In this document: positions 35,358-43,507 of the stretch, in pieces
Layout: every line of letters begins with the position of its first letter
Numbering within the stretch: position 1 is the first letter of the stretch
NCBI GenBank assembly: GCA_965262055.1
Contig: CBDHEI010000002.1
Location: 1,736,001-1,800,000 of the forward strand
Direction of reading: 5' to 3'
From: G958296245 sp965262055
Lineage (GTDB): Bacteria; Chloroflexota; Dehalococcoidia; Lucifugimonadales; G958296245
Length of the DNA stretch: 64,000 bases
Program-made: the position numbers and the translations under genes
Notes under the pieces: model-generated
What the model was told of the DNA's origin: nothing
Database searches by the model: none
What the model saw: the letters and a program-made list of their open reading frames with translations, nothing else

Positions 35358-35681
35358 ATCAAGAGGGTAGGGTTCCTGCTCAAGGTCAAGGCGGACCGGC
35401 TCGACGAGTACAAGCGCCACCACGAGGCTGTGTGGCCTGAGATGCTGGAAGCGCTGTCCCGGCACGGCTGGCATAACTACTCGCTGTTCATGCGGGACGA
35501 CGGCATGCTCTTCGGCTACTTTGAGGCGGACGAGAGCCTGCAGGCGTCGCTGGACGGGATGGCTACCGAGGACGTCAACAGCAGGTGGCAGCAGTTCATG
35601 GAGCCGTACTTCGAGATTCCCCCCGGCTCGCGCCCCGACCAGATGATGGTCGAGCTCGAAGAGGTCTTCCATACCGACTAG
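35358..35681 (+). CDS. rhaM: L-rhamnose mutarotase family protein with a proposed ATC start
   Basis: About 107 residues. Starting at the ATC codon (35358), the protein reads (M)KRVGFLLKVKADRLDEYKRH, the standard RhaM N-terminus, and places Tyr18, His22 and Tyr41 exactly at the E. coli RhaM catalytic positions. AGGAGG lies five bases before the ATC. No ATG, GTG or TTG occurs in frame until codon 23 (GTG, Val) or 25, inside the conserved core. The family interconverts alpha and beta anomers of L-rhamnose or related sugars. It is followed 39 bp later by a DapA-like lyase/aldolase, suggesting a small sugar or sugar-acid catabolic pair. Confidence 0.85.
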   Translation: MKRVGFLLKVKADRLDEYKRHHEAVWPEMLEALSRHGWHNYSLFMRDDGMLFGYFEADESLQASLDGMATEDVNSRWQQFMEPYFEIPPGSRPDQMMVELEEVFHTD

Positions 35682-35720
35682 GCCGCAACGGGCCCCTTAG
35701 AAACAGTAGGAGGTGTCCCA

Positions 35721-36665
35721 ATGGACCGCCAGGAGCTTAGGAGACTTATAAAAGGGCTGATCGTCGTGACCTGCACGCCGTTCGACGAGGGCCACGAGCT
35801 TGACTTGGGCCGGATGGCAGAGATTACCGAGTTCTTCGTGGAGAGCGGGCTCGTCGAAGGACGGGCAGTCCTCAAGGTCGTCTCGATCATGGGCGAGCTT
35901 CCCTCGATGTCCGACGAGGAGTGGCCCCATGTCGTGCGCACGACGGTGCGGGCGGCCAATGGGCGCGTCCCGGTCATCAGTGCCTCCCACGGCAAGGACA
36001 CTAGGCGAACTATAGAGGATGCGCTGAAGGCGCAGGACCTGGGGGCCGTCGGTCTGCAGATCTCTCCGCCTCTGGAGAACCTGCCGACTCAGGACGACAT
36101 GCTCCGGTACTTTGGGGCAATTTCCGATGCCATCGACATCGGCATTATGATTTACCACACCCACTTCTACAACCACGGACGCATAGAGATAGAGACCTTC
36201 AAGAAGATGGCGGACTTCGAGCACGTGATGGCAGTCAAGTGGAGCAACCCCGCCGACGTGCCGTACGAAGCGATGCAGGAGCTGACGCCCTACTTCAATA
36301 TATTCGACAACAGCAACCAGCCGGGGCGCTGCTACCGGAACGGCGGGCAAGGTTTCCTGGACCACCTGGCGCCGGCCTACCCGCAGCACGATCTGGAGAT
36401 CCTGGACCTGCTCGAGGCGGGCAAGTACGACGAGGCGCAGGCGGAGTGGGACGTAGTCTGCAAACCTACGCTGGAATTCCGCAACAAGGTATACGCGCGG
36501 TCCGGCGGTGTGGCGCGCCTGAAGAAGGCCGCCATGCAGGTAATGGGCCACCCCATCGGGTCGATGCGGCCGCCGTCGATGCCGCTGAGCGAGGAGGAGC
36601 TGGACGAGCTCCGCGAGGTGCTCAGGGGCTGCGGCTGGCCGGTGCCTGAGAAGGCCGGCGCCTAG
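35721..36665 (+). CDS. DapA-family lyase/aldolase (not lysine pathway)
   Basis: 314 residues of the dihydrodipicolinate synthase superfamily. The LIVVTCTPFDEGHELD start and the Schiff-base lysine in HVMAVKWSNPADVPYEAM are visible. The glycine-rich GGTTGE substrate loop of true DapA is replaced by VVSIMGELPSMSDEEW. True dapA is at 20.8 kb, so this is more likely an aldolase or dehydratase for a sugar acid. AGGAGG precedes the ATG. The pairing with rhaM supports carbohydrate use. The TAG stop lies inside a 26-bp palindrome, followed by a terminator. Confidence 0.85.
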   Translation: MDRQELRRLIKGLIVVTCTPFDEGHELDLGRMAEITEFFVESGLVEGRAVLKVVSIMGELPSMSDEEWPHVVRTTVRAANGRVPVISASHGKDTRRTIEDALKAQDLGAVGLQISPPLENLPTQDDMLRYFGAISDAIDIGIMIYHTHFYNHGRIEIETFKKMADFEHVMAVKWSNPADVPYEAMQELTPYFNIFDNSNQPGRCYRNGGQGFLDHLAPAYPQHDLEILDLLEAGKYDEAQAEWDVVCKPTLEFRNKVYARSGGVARLKKAAMQVMGHPIGSMRPPSMPLSEEELDELREVLRGCGWPVPEKAGA

Positions 36666-36684
36666 GCTGGTACCAGCCTAGGCG
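36659..36684. repeat. 26-bp perfect palindrome over the stop codon
   Basis: Half-site CGCCTAGGCTGGT is followed directly by its complement. It includes the TAG stop of the preceding gene. It could be a protein-binding site, or form a second hairpin just before the terminator at 36701. Confidence 0.7.
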
Positions 36685-36700
36685 GACGGAACACAAACAG

Positions 36701-36731
36701 AGCGGCGCCCCATACTTGGGGCGCCGCTTTA
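36701..36731 (+). terminator. Intrinsic terminator after the rhaM-lyase pair
   Basis: A 12-bp GC-rich stem (AGCGGCGCCCCA/TGGGGCGCCGCT) with the loop TACT is followed by TTTACT. It lies between two convergent genes and may serve both. Confidence 0.8.
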
Positions 36732-36775
36732 CTATTCAGGGCTGATATACGGTCGCGGCCGCAAAGTGACGGGGT

Positions 36776-37741
36776 CTAACCGCCGTCGTCGCCGTCGTCG
36801 CTCTTCTCATCCTCCCTGGCGGTGATACGGAAGGCTGGAGCGCTCTCGTTCTCGCTCTTGGTTTCGGCCGTCTTCCAGGCGGTGATGTTGATCGAGTCCG
36901 ATACCGGCGGGTCAGACACCATCATGTTCTCGTCGACGTAGAAGACGGTGAACGGCCACCCGCCCGGTCCGACGTCCATCTCCGTCTCGGTCTGGCCCGG
37001 CTCCAAGTGGATGTGGTTGTCGTCGACCGGCACCACAGTGCCTGGCTTGGGCACCACGTAGGGGCCGTACTGGATTACGAAGTGACCGGCTGCGCCCTCG
37101 AACCCTTGGGCATCGAGCTTGATGGTGAAGGGGAACTCCCTGATGTCGGCGTTGTTCTGCGGCTCTGCGAACAGCAGGTTCCTGCCGCCGGTCACGGTGA
37201 TGGTGATGGTGTGAGTCAGCGGAGGGAGGTCCTGGCCAGCGCCGGCGCTTGATCTCTTGACCGCGAGGGCATGCTCTTGGGATTCGCGCCCGTGGAACTC
37301 GTAGGGCTGATCGTGTGCGTTGCCGAAGAGCAGCGTGAGCGTGTGCTCCCCGGCCGGCAGGTCCAGGAAGGTCTCTTTTTCGATGGCGTGGAAGTGAAGG
37401 TGCTGGTCGTCTACGGGTATCCTCTCTCCGTATGCTGGTACGTTCGGCTGGTCGATGAGGATGTGGTGGTGGCCGTAGCGCTTCTGAGGCTCGAACCGCC
37501 GGCGGACGATCAGTCCCTCGGTGTCCATGACCACCTTGACGGGGCTGATGACCGCAGCGCCGTCCAAGGGCTCGATGATGAAGACCCTCTCGTCGATGTC
37601 GAAGCTGACCTCTGCGCCGCCGTAGTCGATGTCATCCGAGGTATCCGTGCCCGCAGTGCCTCCGCCGCAGGCCGCGGCCATCCCAACGGCCAGCGCCGAG
37701 AGCAGCGCCAGTATCAGTAGTGGCAGAAACCTTCTGTTCAT
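36776..37741 (-). CDS. Lipoprotein with tandem DUF4399-like domains
   Basis: 321 residues. It has a lipoprotein signal ending AVGMAAACGGG (lipobox before Cys at about residue 25). A DUF4399-like domain has the His-rich GHHHILIDQ, a DDQHLHFH stretch and LPAGEHTLTLLFGNAHDQPY. A second, more diverged copy has GHFVIQYGPYVVPKPG, DDNHIHLEPGQTETEMD and GPGGWPFTVFYVDEN. The acidic C-terminus ends DDGDDGG. The His-rich motifs suggest metal binding, but no activity is established. The ATG at 37741 starts the signal peptide. It stands alone, convergent with the DapA-like gene. Confidence 0.82.
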   Translation of the reverse strand: MNRRFLPLLILALLSALAVGMAAACGGGTAGTDTSDDIDYGGAEVSFDIDERVFIIEPLDGAAVISPVKVVMDTEGLIVRRRFEPQKRYGHHHILIDQPNVPAYGERIPVDDQHLHFHAIEKETFLDLPAGEHTLTLLFGNAHDQPYEFHGRESQEHALAVKRSSAGAGQDLPPLTHTITITVTGGRNLLFAEPQNNADIREFPFTIKLDAQGFEGAAGHFVIQYGPYVVPKPGTVVPVDDNHIHLEPGQTETEMDVGPGGWPFTVFYVDENMMVSDPPVSDSINITAWKTAETKSENESAPAFRITAREDEKSDDGDDGG

Positions 37742-38012
37742 TCTGGACCCCCTGAGAGCTGCCGGAGATGGGCCCGGCAGTATGAGCATGTCAACAACCG
37801 ATAAGCTACTCTGTCATCAACGAATTATCAAGCGCAAGCAAGAACCAGTGGGCGCGTCTAGCTGCAGGCTGCGCCCGTACAGCACAATTCAAAGATACCA
37901 ACTCAGGCTACGCTAAATCAAGACGTGCGCCTCCAGATTGGGATTTTTCTCCGCGAAAGGGTACACTTTGGGCGACGTCGGACAGGCCCGTGAGTTCTTC
38001 GGGAGAGCAACC

Positions 38013-38738
38013 ATGAGGGTACTCGTTACAGGAGCCGGGACTCGGCTGTCCCAGGAGTTTGCCGCCTCGCTCGCGGCGGACCGCGACGTGCTGCTGACCG
38101 GCCGCGAGGACGCGCCGGCCGCGTATGACGGGATCGAAGTGGCGCACTCGGAGCTGGGGCACGACGATTCCACGCGCGAGCTTGTCCGGGGCGTGGACGC
38201 CATCGTGCATAACGGGGAACCCGACGTGGGGGCCGAGGCCTCGGGGCAGCTGGACGCAGCGATGCGGTGCACGTACAATCTGCTCCAAGCCGCCTCCGCG
38301 GAGAAGGTGTCCAGGTTCGTTTACCTCAGCTCGCTGAGCATCATGGGGCGTTACGGCGAGGACCATGCCGTCACTGAGAGGTGGCGCCCGGCGCCGGACA
38401 CGGAGCCCCCAGAGCTGGCGTACCACCTTGGCGAGCACGTCTGCCGGGAGTTCGCCCGCGAGCGCCAGATAGGGGTGGTCTGCCTGAGGCTCGGTGAGCT
38501 CGTCTGGGACGGCGAGCCGCCCTCCACGTCGGCGCTCTATCCCGACGACGCGGCCCATGCCGTTGCGAGGGCGCTGGACTGGAACGCGGATGAGGCCGAG
38601 ATCCTACGGTTTTGGAACGGGACCTTCGACCACACCGGCTGGGACATATTCCACATCCAGTCGGAAGTCCCCAACCAGCGCTACCTGATTGCGGAAGCGC
38701 GCAAGCGCCTCGGGTACAGCCCCAGGCCGAGACCCTGA
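38013..38738 (+). CDS. NAD-dependent epimerase/dehydratase family protein
   Basis: 241 residues of the extended SDR type. The glycine motif is MRVLVTGAGTRLSQEFAA, and YLSSLSIMGRYG marks the catalytic-region strand. A later AYHLGEHVCREF occupies the active-site helix region with Tyr, but Lys is replaced by Glu or His in the usual YxxxK spacing, so catalysis is uncertain. The ATG at 38013 follows GGGAG. The C-terminus (QRYLIAEARKRLGYSPRP) is typical of the family. The sugar substrate cannot be inferred. Confidence 0.8.
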   Translation: MRVLVTGAGTRLSQEFAASLAADRDVLLTGREDAPAAYDGIEVAHSELGHDDSTRELVRGVDAIVHNGEPDVGAEASGQLDAAMRCTYNLLQAASAEKVSRFVYLSSLSIMGRYGEDHAVTERWRPAPDTEPPELAYHLGEHVCREFARERQIGVVCLRLGELVWDGEPPSTSALYPDDAAHAVARALDWNADEAEILRFWNGTFDHTGWDIFHIQSEVPNQRYLIAEARKRLGYSPRPRP

Positions 38739-38759
38739 CGCCGCGTCGGGGCCCGGCGT

Positions 38760-39212
38760 CTACTCCGAGACCGCCAGCCCCACCTGGACGATCCGGGGCT
38801 GGTCTACGCCCGCCACGCCCACGTACTTGAACCGGGCGCCGTCGGCCTCGCGGGTCTGGGCGTCCTGGACGACGACCGACTCCTGTCCCGACAGCAGCGT
38901 GGCGAACGGCGCGGCCTGTGTGCCGGCTTCGGGGTCGGTCGGGAATGCGAAGTCGAGGCCGGGCACGTTGGAGAACTCGATCCTTCCGTTCTCGTCGCTT
39001 ATCCAGAACTCGGAGATGACCGTGTCGCCGGCGATCTGCTTCAGGACGGCATTTATCTCATCCTGCGTCATGCCTGCTTCCAGGGCGGCGGCGACGTAGT
39101 GTGCCGTGAGGGTTGCTTCGGCGACCATGTGGTCTGAGATTGCGGCGTCCGTAGCCGTAGATGAGTCGCCCGCCCCGCAGCCGAGCGCCAGCGGGACTAG
39201 GGCTTTGGTCAT
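38760..39212 (-). CDS. Hypothetical small lipoprotein
   Basis: 150 residues. The short N-terminal signal MTKALVPLALGCGAGDSS contains a lipobox-like LALGC. A helix (EATLTAHYVAAALEAGM) follows, and then a beta-rich domain (TVISEFWISDENGRIEFSN, then FKYVGVAGVD) that resembles a single CACHE-type sensor domain. AGGAGAG precedes the ATG at 39212. No TM segment or output domain follows. Its function is not recognised. It is the last chromosomal gene before the tRNA-Gly island. Confidence 0.65.
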   Translation of the reverse strand: MTKALVPLALGCGAGDSSTATDAAISDHMVAEATLTAHYVAAALEAGMTQDEINAVLKQIAGDTVISEFWISDENGRIEFSNVPGLDFAFPTDPEAGTQAAPFATLLSGQESVVVQDAQTREADGARFKYVGVAGVDQPRIVQVGLAVSE

Positions 39213-39237
39213 GGCGGTTCTCTCCTGCTGTAGTTTC

Positions 39238-39280
39238 GGCCATTCTAACGGACACGACCCCCGAGTCCGTTAGAATGGCC
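39238..39280. repeat. Long inverted repeat beside the tRNA-Gly
   Basis: A perfect 16-bp stem (GGCCATTCTAACGGAC and its complement) with an 11-base loop. It lies between the lipoprotein start and the tRNA promoter, with no T-run. It may be a strong hairpin or a protein site at the left island boundary. Confidence 0.65.
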
Positions 39281-39320
39281 CGAACCCACACGTAGCGCGA
39301 ACCTCTGCCAGCTGCCGGAC

Positions 39321-39348
39321 TTGACGAAGAGGCCCTCTGAGCCATAAT
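39321..39348 (+). promoter_or_regulatory. Promoter of tRNA-Gly copy 1
   Basis: TTGACG (39321-39326), a 16-bp spacer and CATAAT (39343-39348), just before the tRNA. The same promoter is present before the second tRNA (49126-49153), including nearly all of the spacer. Confidence 0.65.
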
Positions 39349-39359
39349 CTCAAAGGTAC

Positions 39360-39434
39360 GCGGGAGTAACTCAGCGGTAGAGTTCCTGCCTTCCAAGCAG
39401 GATGTCGCCGGTTCGAATCCGGTCTCCCGCTCCA
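39360..39434 (+). tRNA. tRNA-Gly (anticodon TCC), copy 1
   Basis: The acceptor stem GCGGGAG pairs with CTCCCGC, the D-arm region is AACTCAGCGGTAGAGTT, the anticodon arm is CCTGC-CTTCCAA-GCAGG with anticodon TCC, and the T-arm is CCGG-TTCGAAT-CCGG. CCA is encoded after the T discriminator. It is the left end of the 9.8-kb island and, with its promoter, is almost identical to the copy at 49164-49238. Confidence 0.95.
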
Positions 39435-39542
39435 CCGTGCTAGGCGGATCTCCATCACAGTGGGTGAGTGCACAGGGTTTCATTTGGCGCACATCACGTG
39501 CTAAGGCTCCTGTCAGTACGAGTACGCTCGAACCTGAAAAAT

Positions 39543-40868
39543 ATGCCCCACCAATTGCTTGAGCCTCCACCCGGATACCGTCGTCTTGAATTCGCCGACG
39601 TCGACGCACCACGCTTAACGCATTACCTTTTCCGGTTCCCGGCGAAGTTTCATCCCCCGGTAGCTCACTCGTTGATACGAGCGTACACAACTGAGGGCCA
39701 GACTGTGCTTGACCCATTCTGCGGCAGCGGCACACTCCTGCTGGCTGCCGCAGCTGAGGGGCGGCATGCAACCGGGAGTGACGTGGATCCGGTAGCAGTG
39801 TTCGTCACGGCAGTAAAGACGCACAGATTTCGGCCCGGGCACCTTCGTGCCTCTTGGGCACTGCTTCGTCCACTCCTAGAAACAGTCGCTAGACCCACCA
39901 AAGAGTACCGCAAGCGTCGCTTCGCCGATATCTCGCCCAAGGAACATGAAGCTGCGCTTTCAGACGAGGATCTGTGGACGCCAGCCATACCGAATCTCCT
40001 GCATTGGTTTCGGCGATATGTAGTCGTTGATCTAGCGCGCATTCTCCATCGAATCAACCATGTTGACGTTCCTGAGACCCATCGAGCGTTCTTCCTACTG
40101 ATCTTCGCCTCTATCATCCGAAAAGCGTCTAACGCCGACCCGGTTCCGGTCTCTGGACTTGAGGTAACGGCTTACATGAAGGAACTTGATGCTTCAGGGC
40201 GTCTAGTCAATCCATTCGATTTGTTTCTAAAGGCGACCGAGAAGGGGCTTCCCGCTGTTGAGGCCTACTCGAAGGCGTCTGCCGCTACGTCTCGAATCTC
40301 GGTGTTCCAAGCCGATGCGACGTCCTTGAATCGTAGGCTGAGGAAGCAGGTGGATGCCGTCATTACGTCTCCGCCATACCACAACGCGGTGGACTACTAC
40401 AGGCGTCACCAGTTGGAGATGTTCTGGCTAGGCTTCATCAAGACCCATGCGGAACGGCTTGAATTGCTTCCGAGATATGTTGGACGTTCCAGTGTGAGAA
40501 GGAGGGACCCTCTGCTTCGGCGACAGGAGGAGTTGGGAAGTCTATCAACGCAGTGGCACGAAAGGATCAGGGCGGCGTCTAGCAAACGGGCTGATGCATT
40601 CGTACACTATATGATCTCAATGAAGGATGTGTTTAGCCAACTTGGCACTGCCGTGCGTGCTGGCGGCTCCGTTGTTTTCGTCCTCGGCCACAGTGAGTGG
40701 AATGGGAGTGAGCTTCCTACGTCTGACCTATTCTTGGAGATGGCTGGAGATTCATTCCAGTTGGTGAACAAGTATTGGTACCCGGTAAAGAACCGATACA
40801 TGTCCTACAGTAGACGGAACGGAGCAGATATTAATCGGGAATTTGTAATCGTTTTCGAGCGTGCCTAG
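39543..40868 (+). CDS. DNA methyltransferase (amino-MTase, FxGxG then SPPY order)
   Basis: About 441 residues. SAM motif VLDPFCGSGTLLLAAAAEG lies near residue 60, and the catalytic DAVITSPPYHNAVDYYRRH near residue 280, the order seen in alpha-type amino-methyltransferases and TRM11-like enzymes. SPPY suggests N4-cytosine or N6-adenine methylation. No Shine-Dalgarno is seen before the ATG at 39543; an in-frame GTG at 39468 is a possible earlier start. It is the first gene of the island, just after tRNA-Gly copy 1, and is convergent with the ATPase/PLD run. It may supply self-protection for that run (inference). Confidence 0.87.
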   Translation: MPHQLLEPPPGYRRLEFADVDAPRLTHYLFRFPAKFHPPVAHSLIRAYTTEGQTVLDPFCGSGTLLLAAAAEGRHATGSDVDPVAVFVTAVKTHRFRPGHLRASWALLRPLLETVARPTKEYRKRRFADISPKEHEAALSDEDLWTPAIPNLLHWFRRYVVVDLARILHRINHVDVPETHRAFFLLIFASIIRKASNADPVPVSGLEVTAYMKELDASGRLVNPFDLFLKATEKGLPAVEAYSKASAATSRISVFQADATSLNRRLRKQVDAVITSPPYHNAVDYYRRHQLEMFWLGFIKTHAERLELLPRYVGRSSVRRRDPLLRRQEELGSLSTQWHERIRAASSKRADAFVHYMISMKDVFSQLGTAVRAGGSVVFVLGHSEWNGSELPTSDLFLEMAGDSFQLVNKYWYPVKNRYMSYSRRNGADINREFVIVFERA

Positions 40869-40928
40869 ACCGCAACAACAAAACGCTGTACCCTATCACC
40901 GTCCGGTATGAGCACCTAGCAGGAAGAA

Positions 40929-42017
40929 TTATTGAATGGGGCGGTGGGTCTCGGACGCGATCTGGCGAATGAGCCCGTCCGATATCTTCAGAAATGCAGG
41001 GTTGCCGCGTCTGTCCTGGTGAAATCGTATATGGCGCAGATGAAGTGATTGTGCTTCGCGCAACAGATCGACGAAGTCCATGTATCCCACGAAACGCGAA
41101 GTCTCGGTTAGCAGTGATATCTGTGTCGCTTCAATGACTGGTGCCAGCGGACAAATCGCAACTCCCGTTTGAACGACCTTCCGATATGATGGCAGCAGCC
41201 GACGGAGCGCATCGCTCGGACTCAACATAGTCTGCTCGTGCTCGTCACGCAACTCGTAGACGTAGGCCGCCACTTGGATGTACTGGTGTTCTCTCACGAC
41301 CTGTTCGAGCGCAAGAACATCCGGTATCGTAGCCACCAACCTCTTCAGACGAGCCTCGCCTTCATCTGATATTCGGTACTGTCGCTCGTTTGAGACAACT
41401 ACACGGTCGACAAGTCCAAGCCGGTGGAGAGTTTGTAGGTGCAGAAATAACTTATGGGCACCAGACTTGCCCATGTATCTTCGTGCCCGCAATCGATCGG
41501 TCTTAGATCGCAGCGACACCCGATCTGCGGTCGGATTCGTAACAGCAAGGTACTGGGAATAGGTCTCTATAAACAGATTCCTTGCGAGCGTGTTCCAGTC
41601 CAACCCCTTAGTCGGCAGTTGCCTTTCTGAAAGAAAAAGATTCGAAAGGAAAATCAGAGCGGCACCATCTGCCTCAAGAAAGAGCCTGAGATGCAGGAGT
41701 TTCTCATCAGCCGTCAGTGGAAGTTCGTCAAGCCATTGATGATCCTCGACCCTAGCGACCAGATTGACGAGGTGACCGTTGTTGGCCCAGACGTTATTGG
41801 CATTGATGACTGCGAGCCTGCGGGCGAGATCTACCGCATAGCGCGCGGCCGCGATGTTGAAGCTTTTGCCACGGGCCTGGATATCTCGCGCAAGCCTCTC
41901 CGCAACGCTATCGTCATACGCGCTCGCGACAGGGGAAGTGCATCGAGCCACTATCACCTCGGCAAAGGCCGGTTCATCAACTTGATAGTGCGTCCGAGAC
42001 AGTACCCTCGGTTCCAT
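40929..42017 (-). CDS. Unrecognised protein with a probable winged helix, last gene of the island operon
   Basis: 362 residues. I recognise no family. A basic stretch (RSKTDRLRARRYMGKSGAHK) leads into a winged-helix-like segment (LFLHLQTLHRLGLVDRVVV, then RQYRISDEGEARLKRLV, about residues 190-235). The N-terminal part is helical and the C-terminal part is mixed. It starts two bases after the HerA stop, so the two are almost certainly translated together and may form a complex. Where HerA/NurA pairs exist the partner is a nuclease, but I see no NurA motifs here. Confidence 0.75.
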   Translation of the reverse strand: MEPRVLSRTHYQVDEPAFAEVIVARCTSPVASAYDDSVAERLARDIQARGKSFNIAAARYAVDLARRLAVINANNVWANNGHLVNLVARVEDHQWLDELPLTADEKLLHLRLFLEADGAALIFLSNLFLSERQLPTKGLDWNTLARNLFIETYSQYLAVTNPTADRVSLRSKTDRLRARRYMGKSGAHKLFLHLQTLHRLGLVDRVVVSNERQYRISDEGEARLKRLVATIPDVLALEQVVREHQYIQVAAYVYELRDEHEQTMLSPSDALRRLLPSYRKVVQTGVAICPLAPVIEATQISLLTETSRFVGYMDFVDLLREAQSLHLRHIRFHQDRRGNPAFLKISDGLIRQIASETHRPIQ

Positions 42018-42019
42018 TT

Positions 42020-43498
42020 CTAGTAGTCAGTTCCGCCGCCGACTGTGATTCGAGGACGTATTCGGACCGCGAACAATCTGTTTGACCTGTCGGTCGCCGC
42101 CAAAGCATACCCGACTGGCAAATTACGCACGATACTCTCGAATGTTCGAGTACCTTCGAAACGGTTCTTCGTATCGAAGATTACTTCAGTTGGCGGCGCT
42201 GCGTTGATCATACCTGCTGCAGCGCTGATGTCGTCGTGTCGACTAAGCGAATGTACTAGTAGCATGTCGGCGTTTCGTTGGAGCGACGGATCCAACCCAG
42301 CAGGATTCTGCGTTGCTACGACGATCGAGAGGCCCAAGTTTCTTCCTTCGTCGACATACTTCTTTAACGGCTTACGTGAGGGAGTTACGCCAACGGCTGG
42401 AATGTAGTTGTGTGCTTCGTCGATGATGAGCCATGAACGCGGTAGTCCAGTGGCTGCTTGGATTGCGCAGTCATTGGCCCTTCGCTGCTCCCGAGCCGAT
42501 TCCTCCGGCTGCTCAGCAGCGAGCCGTTCAGCTCGCGCGGCGTGCACTAAGCTCATTCGTTCCTCTTGCTCCGCGAGTCCGCGAAGTTGCATCACCCGTT
42601 TCACGATCAAAGCTACTAGTGCCGACCGGATTTGTTGATCTAGGTCTCGAAGCATCAGTACGGATATGTGCCCGGGTCTTAGCAAGAGACCAACATTAAG
42701 GCCATCTTCGGAGAAGACAGGTAGCCGCCGTATTGCATGAAGTCTACGGATAAGCGCCTCACGAGTATCTCTGTGATAGCGCTGTAGATCGTGGTCGTTT
42801 TCGAGCGCATTCAGCAGGTCCGTTATGCCGAAGTCAGCGTTAGCTGCTATCTCCTCGCCTCGTTCATGATCCGCATATCCATCTAGCGCAACTTTACCGA
42901 GGAGCTCCGTCATGAGATGGCCCAGGGGATCGGCGAACGGGTCGACTTCAAACAACCCGCACCATTCATCCGCACCGAAGTCGGACGGTCTGAGGCTGAG
43001 TTCCTTGCTAGGAACGGTTGCTGGCAAGGTTGTTCCGCGAGGGCGAAAAAGGGTCAGTGGTATTCGCTCTGACGGTATCTGCCACCTACGTAGTTCGCGC
43101 ATCTCTGGGCTAGCATCGGGCAGGGTCTCGGCGGTGACGAATGGCATCGTCAAGAAGACATTCATCGTGTCAATGATGAGAACGCCTTGCGCGTTCTCGC
43201 CCTGTTTCACCCAGCTGTTGGACGCGAGACTCTCGGCGAGCACACCTAGTGTATAACTCTTGCCGCTTCTGCGCTTACCCATAACGTAGAGGACGTGCGC
43301 ACCACGAACATCCATCCAGACGTCTTGGAATGGTGTTTCTGCTTGCTTCCCAAGGTAAACCGCGTCCGCGTTCTCGTACGAGCCAACTTGTCCCATGAGG
43401 ATGCCGTTACGTCCTGGGCCAGGATCAATAGTGAGCTCAGGCTTCGCAGCGAAGCTATGTTCAAGGCGGAATTGCGTCCGCGGAATCTCTTCGGACAT
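42020..43498 (-). CDS. HerA-type DNA translocase (DUF87 ATPase)
   Basis: 492 residues. A short beta-barrel-like N-terminus (GILMGQVGSYENADAVYLG) precedes the FtsK/HerA-type P-loop VLYVMGKRRSGKSYTLGVLAES (about residues 70-90; P-loop GKRRSGKS). Walker B is SWLIIDEAHNYIP, and SIVVATQNPAGLDPSLQRNAD follows as in HerA. HerA proteins are hexameric pumps that move DNA for nucleases, and are frequent in anti-phage systems. It starts nine bases after the AAA ATPase 2 stop and is coupled to the next gene by a two-base gap. Confidence 0.9.
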   Translation of the reverse strand: MSEEIPRTQFRLEHSFAAKPELTIDPGPGRNGILMGQVGSYENADAVYLGKQAETPFQDVWMDVRGAHVLYVMGKRRSGKSYTLGVLAESLASNSWVKQGENAQGVLIIDTMNVFLTMPFVTAETLPDASPEMRELRRWQIPSERIPLTLFRPRGTTLPATVPSKELSLRPSDFGADEWCGLFEVDPFADPLGHLMTELLGKVALDGYADHERGEEIAANADFGITDLLNALENDHDLQRYHRDTREALIRRLHAIRRLPVFSEDGLNVGLLLRPGHISVLMLRDLDQQIRSALVALIVKRVMQLRGLAEQEERMSLVHAARAERLAAEQPEESAREQRRANDCAIQAATGLPRSWLIIDEAHNYIPAVGVTPSRKPLKKYVDEGRNLGLSIVVATQNPAGLDPSLQRNADMLLVHSLSRHDDISAAAGMINAAPPTEVIFDTKNRFEGTRTFESIVRNLPVGYALAATDRSNRLFAVRIRPRITVGGGTDY

Positions 43499-43507
43499 TC
43501 TGTCCCC

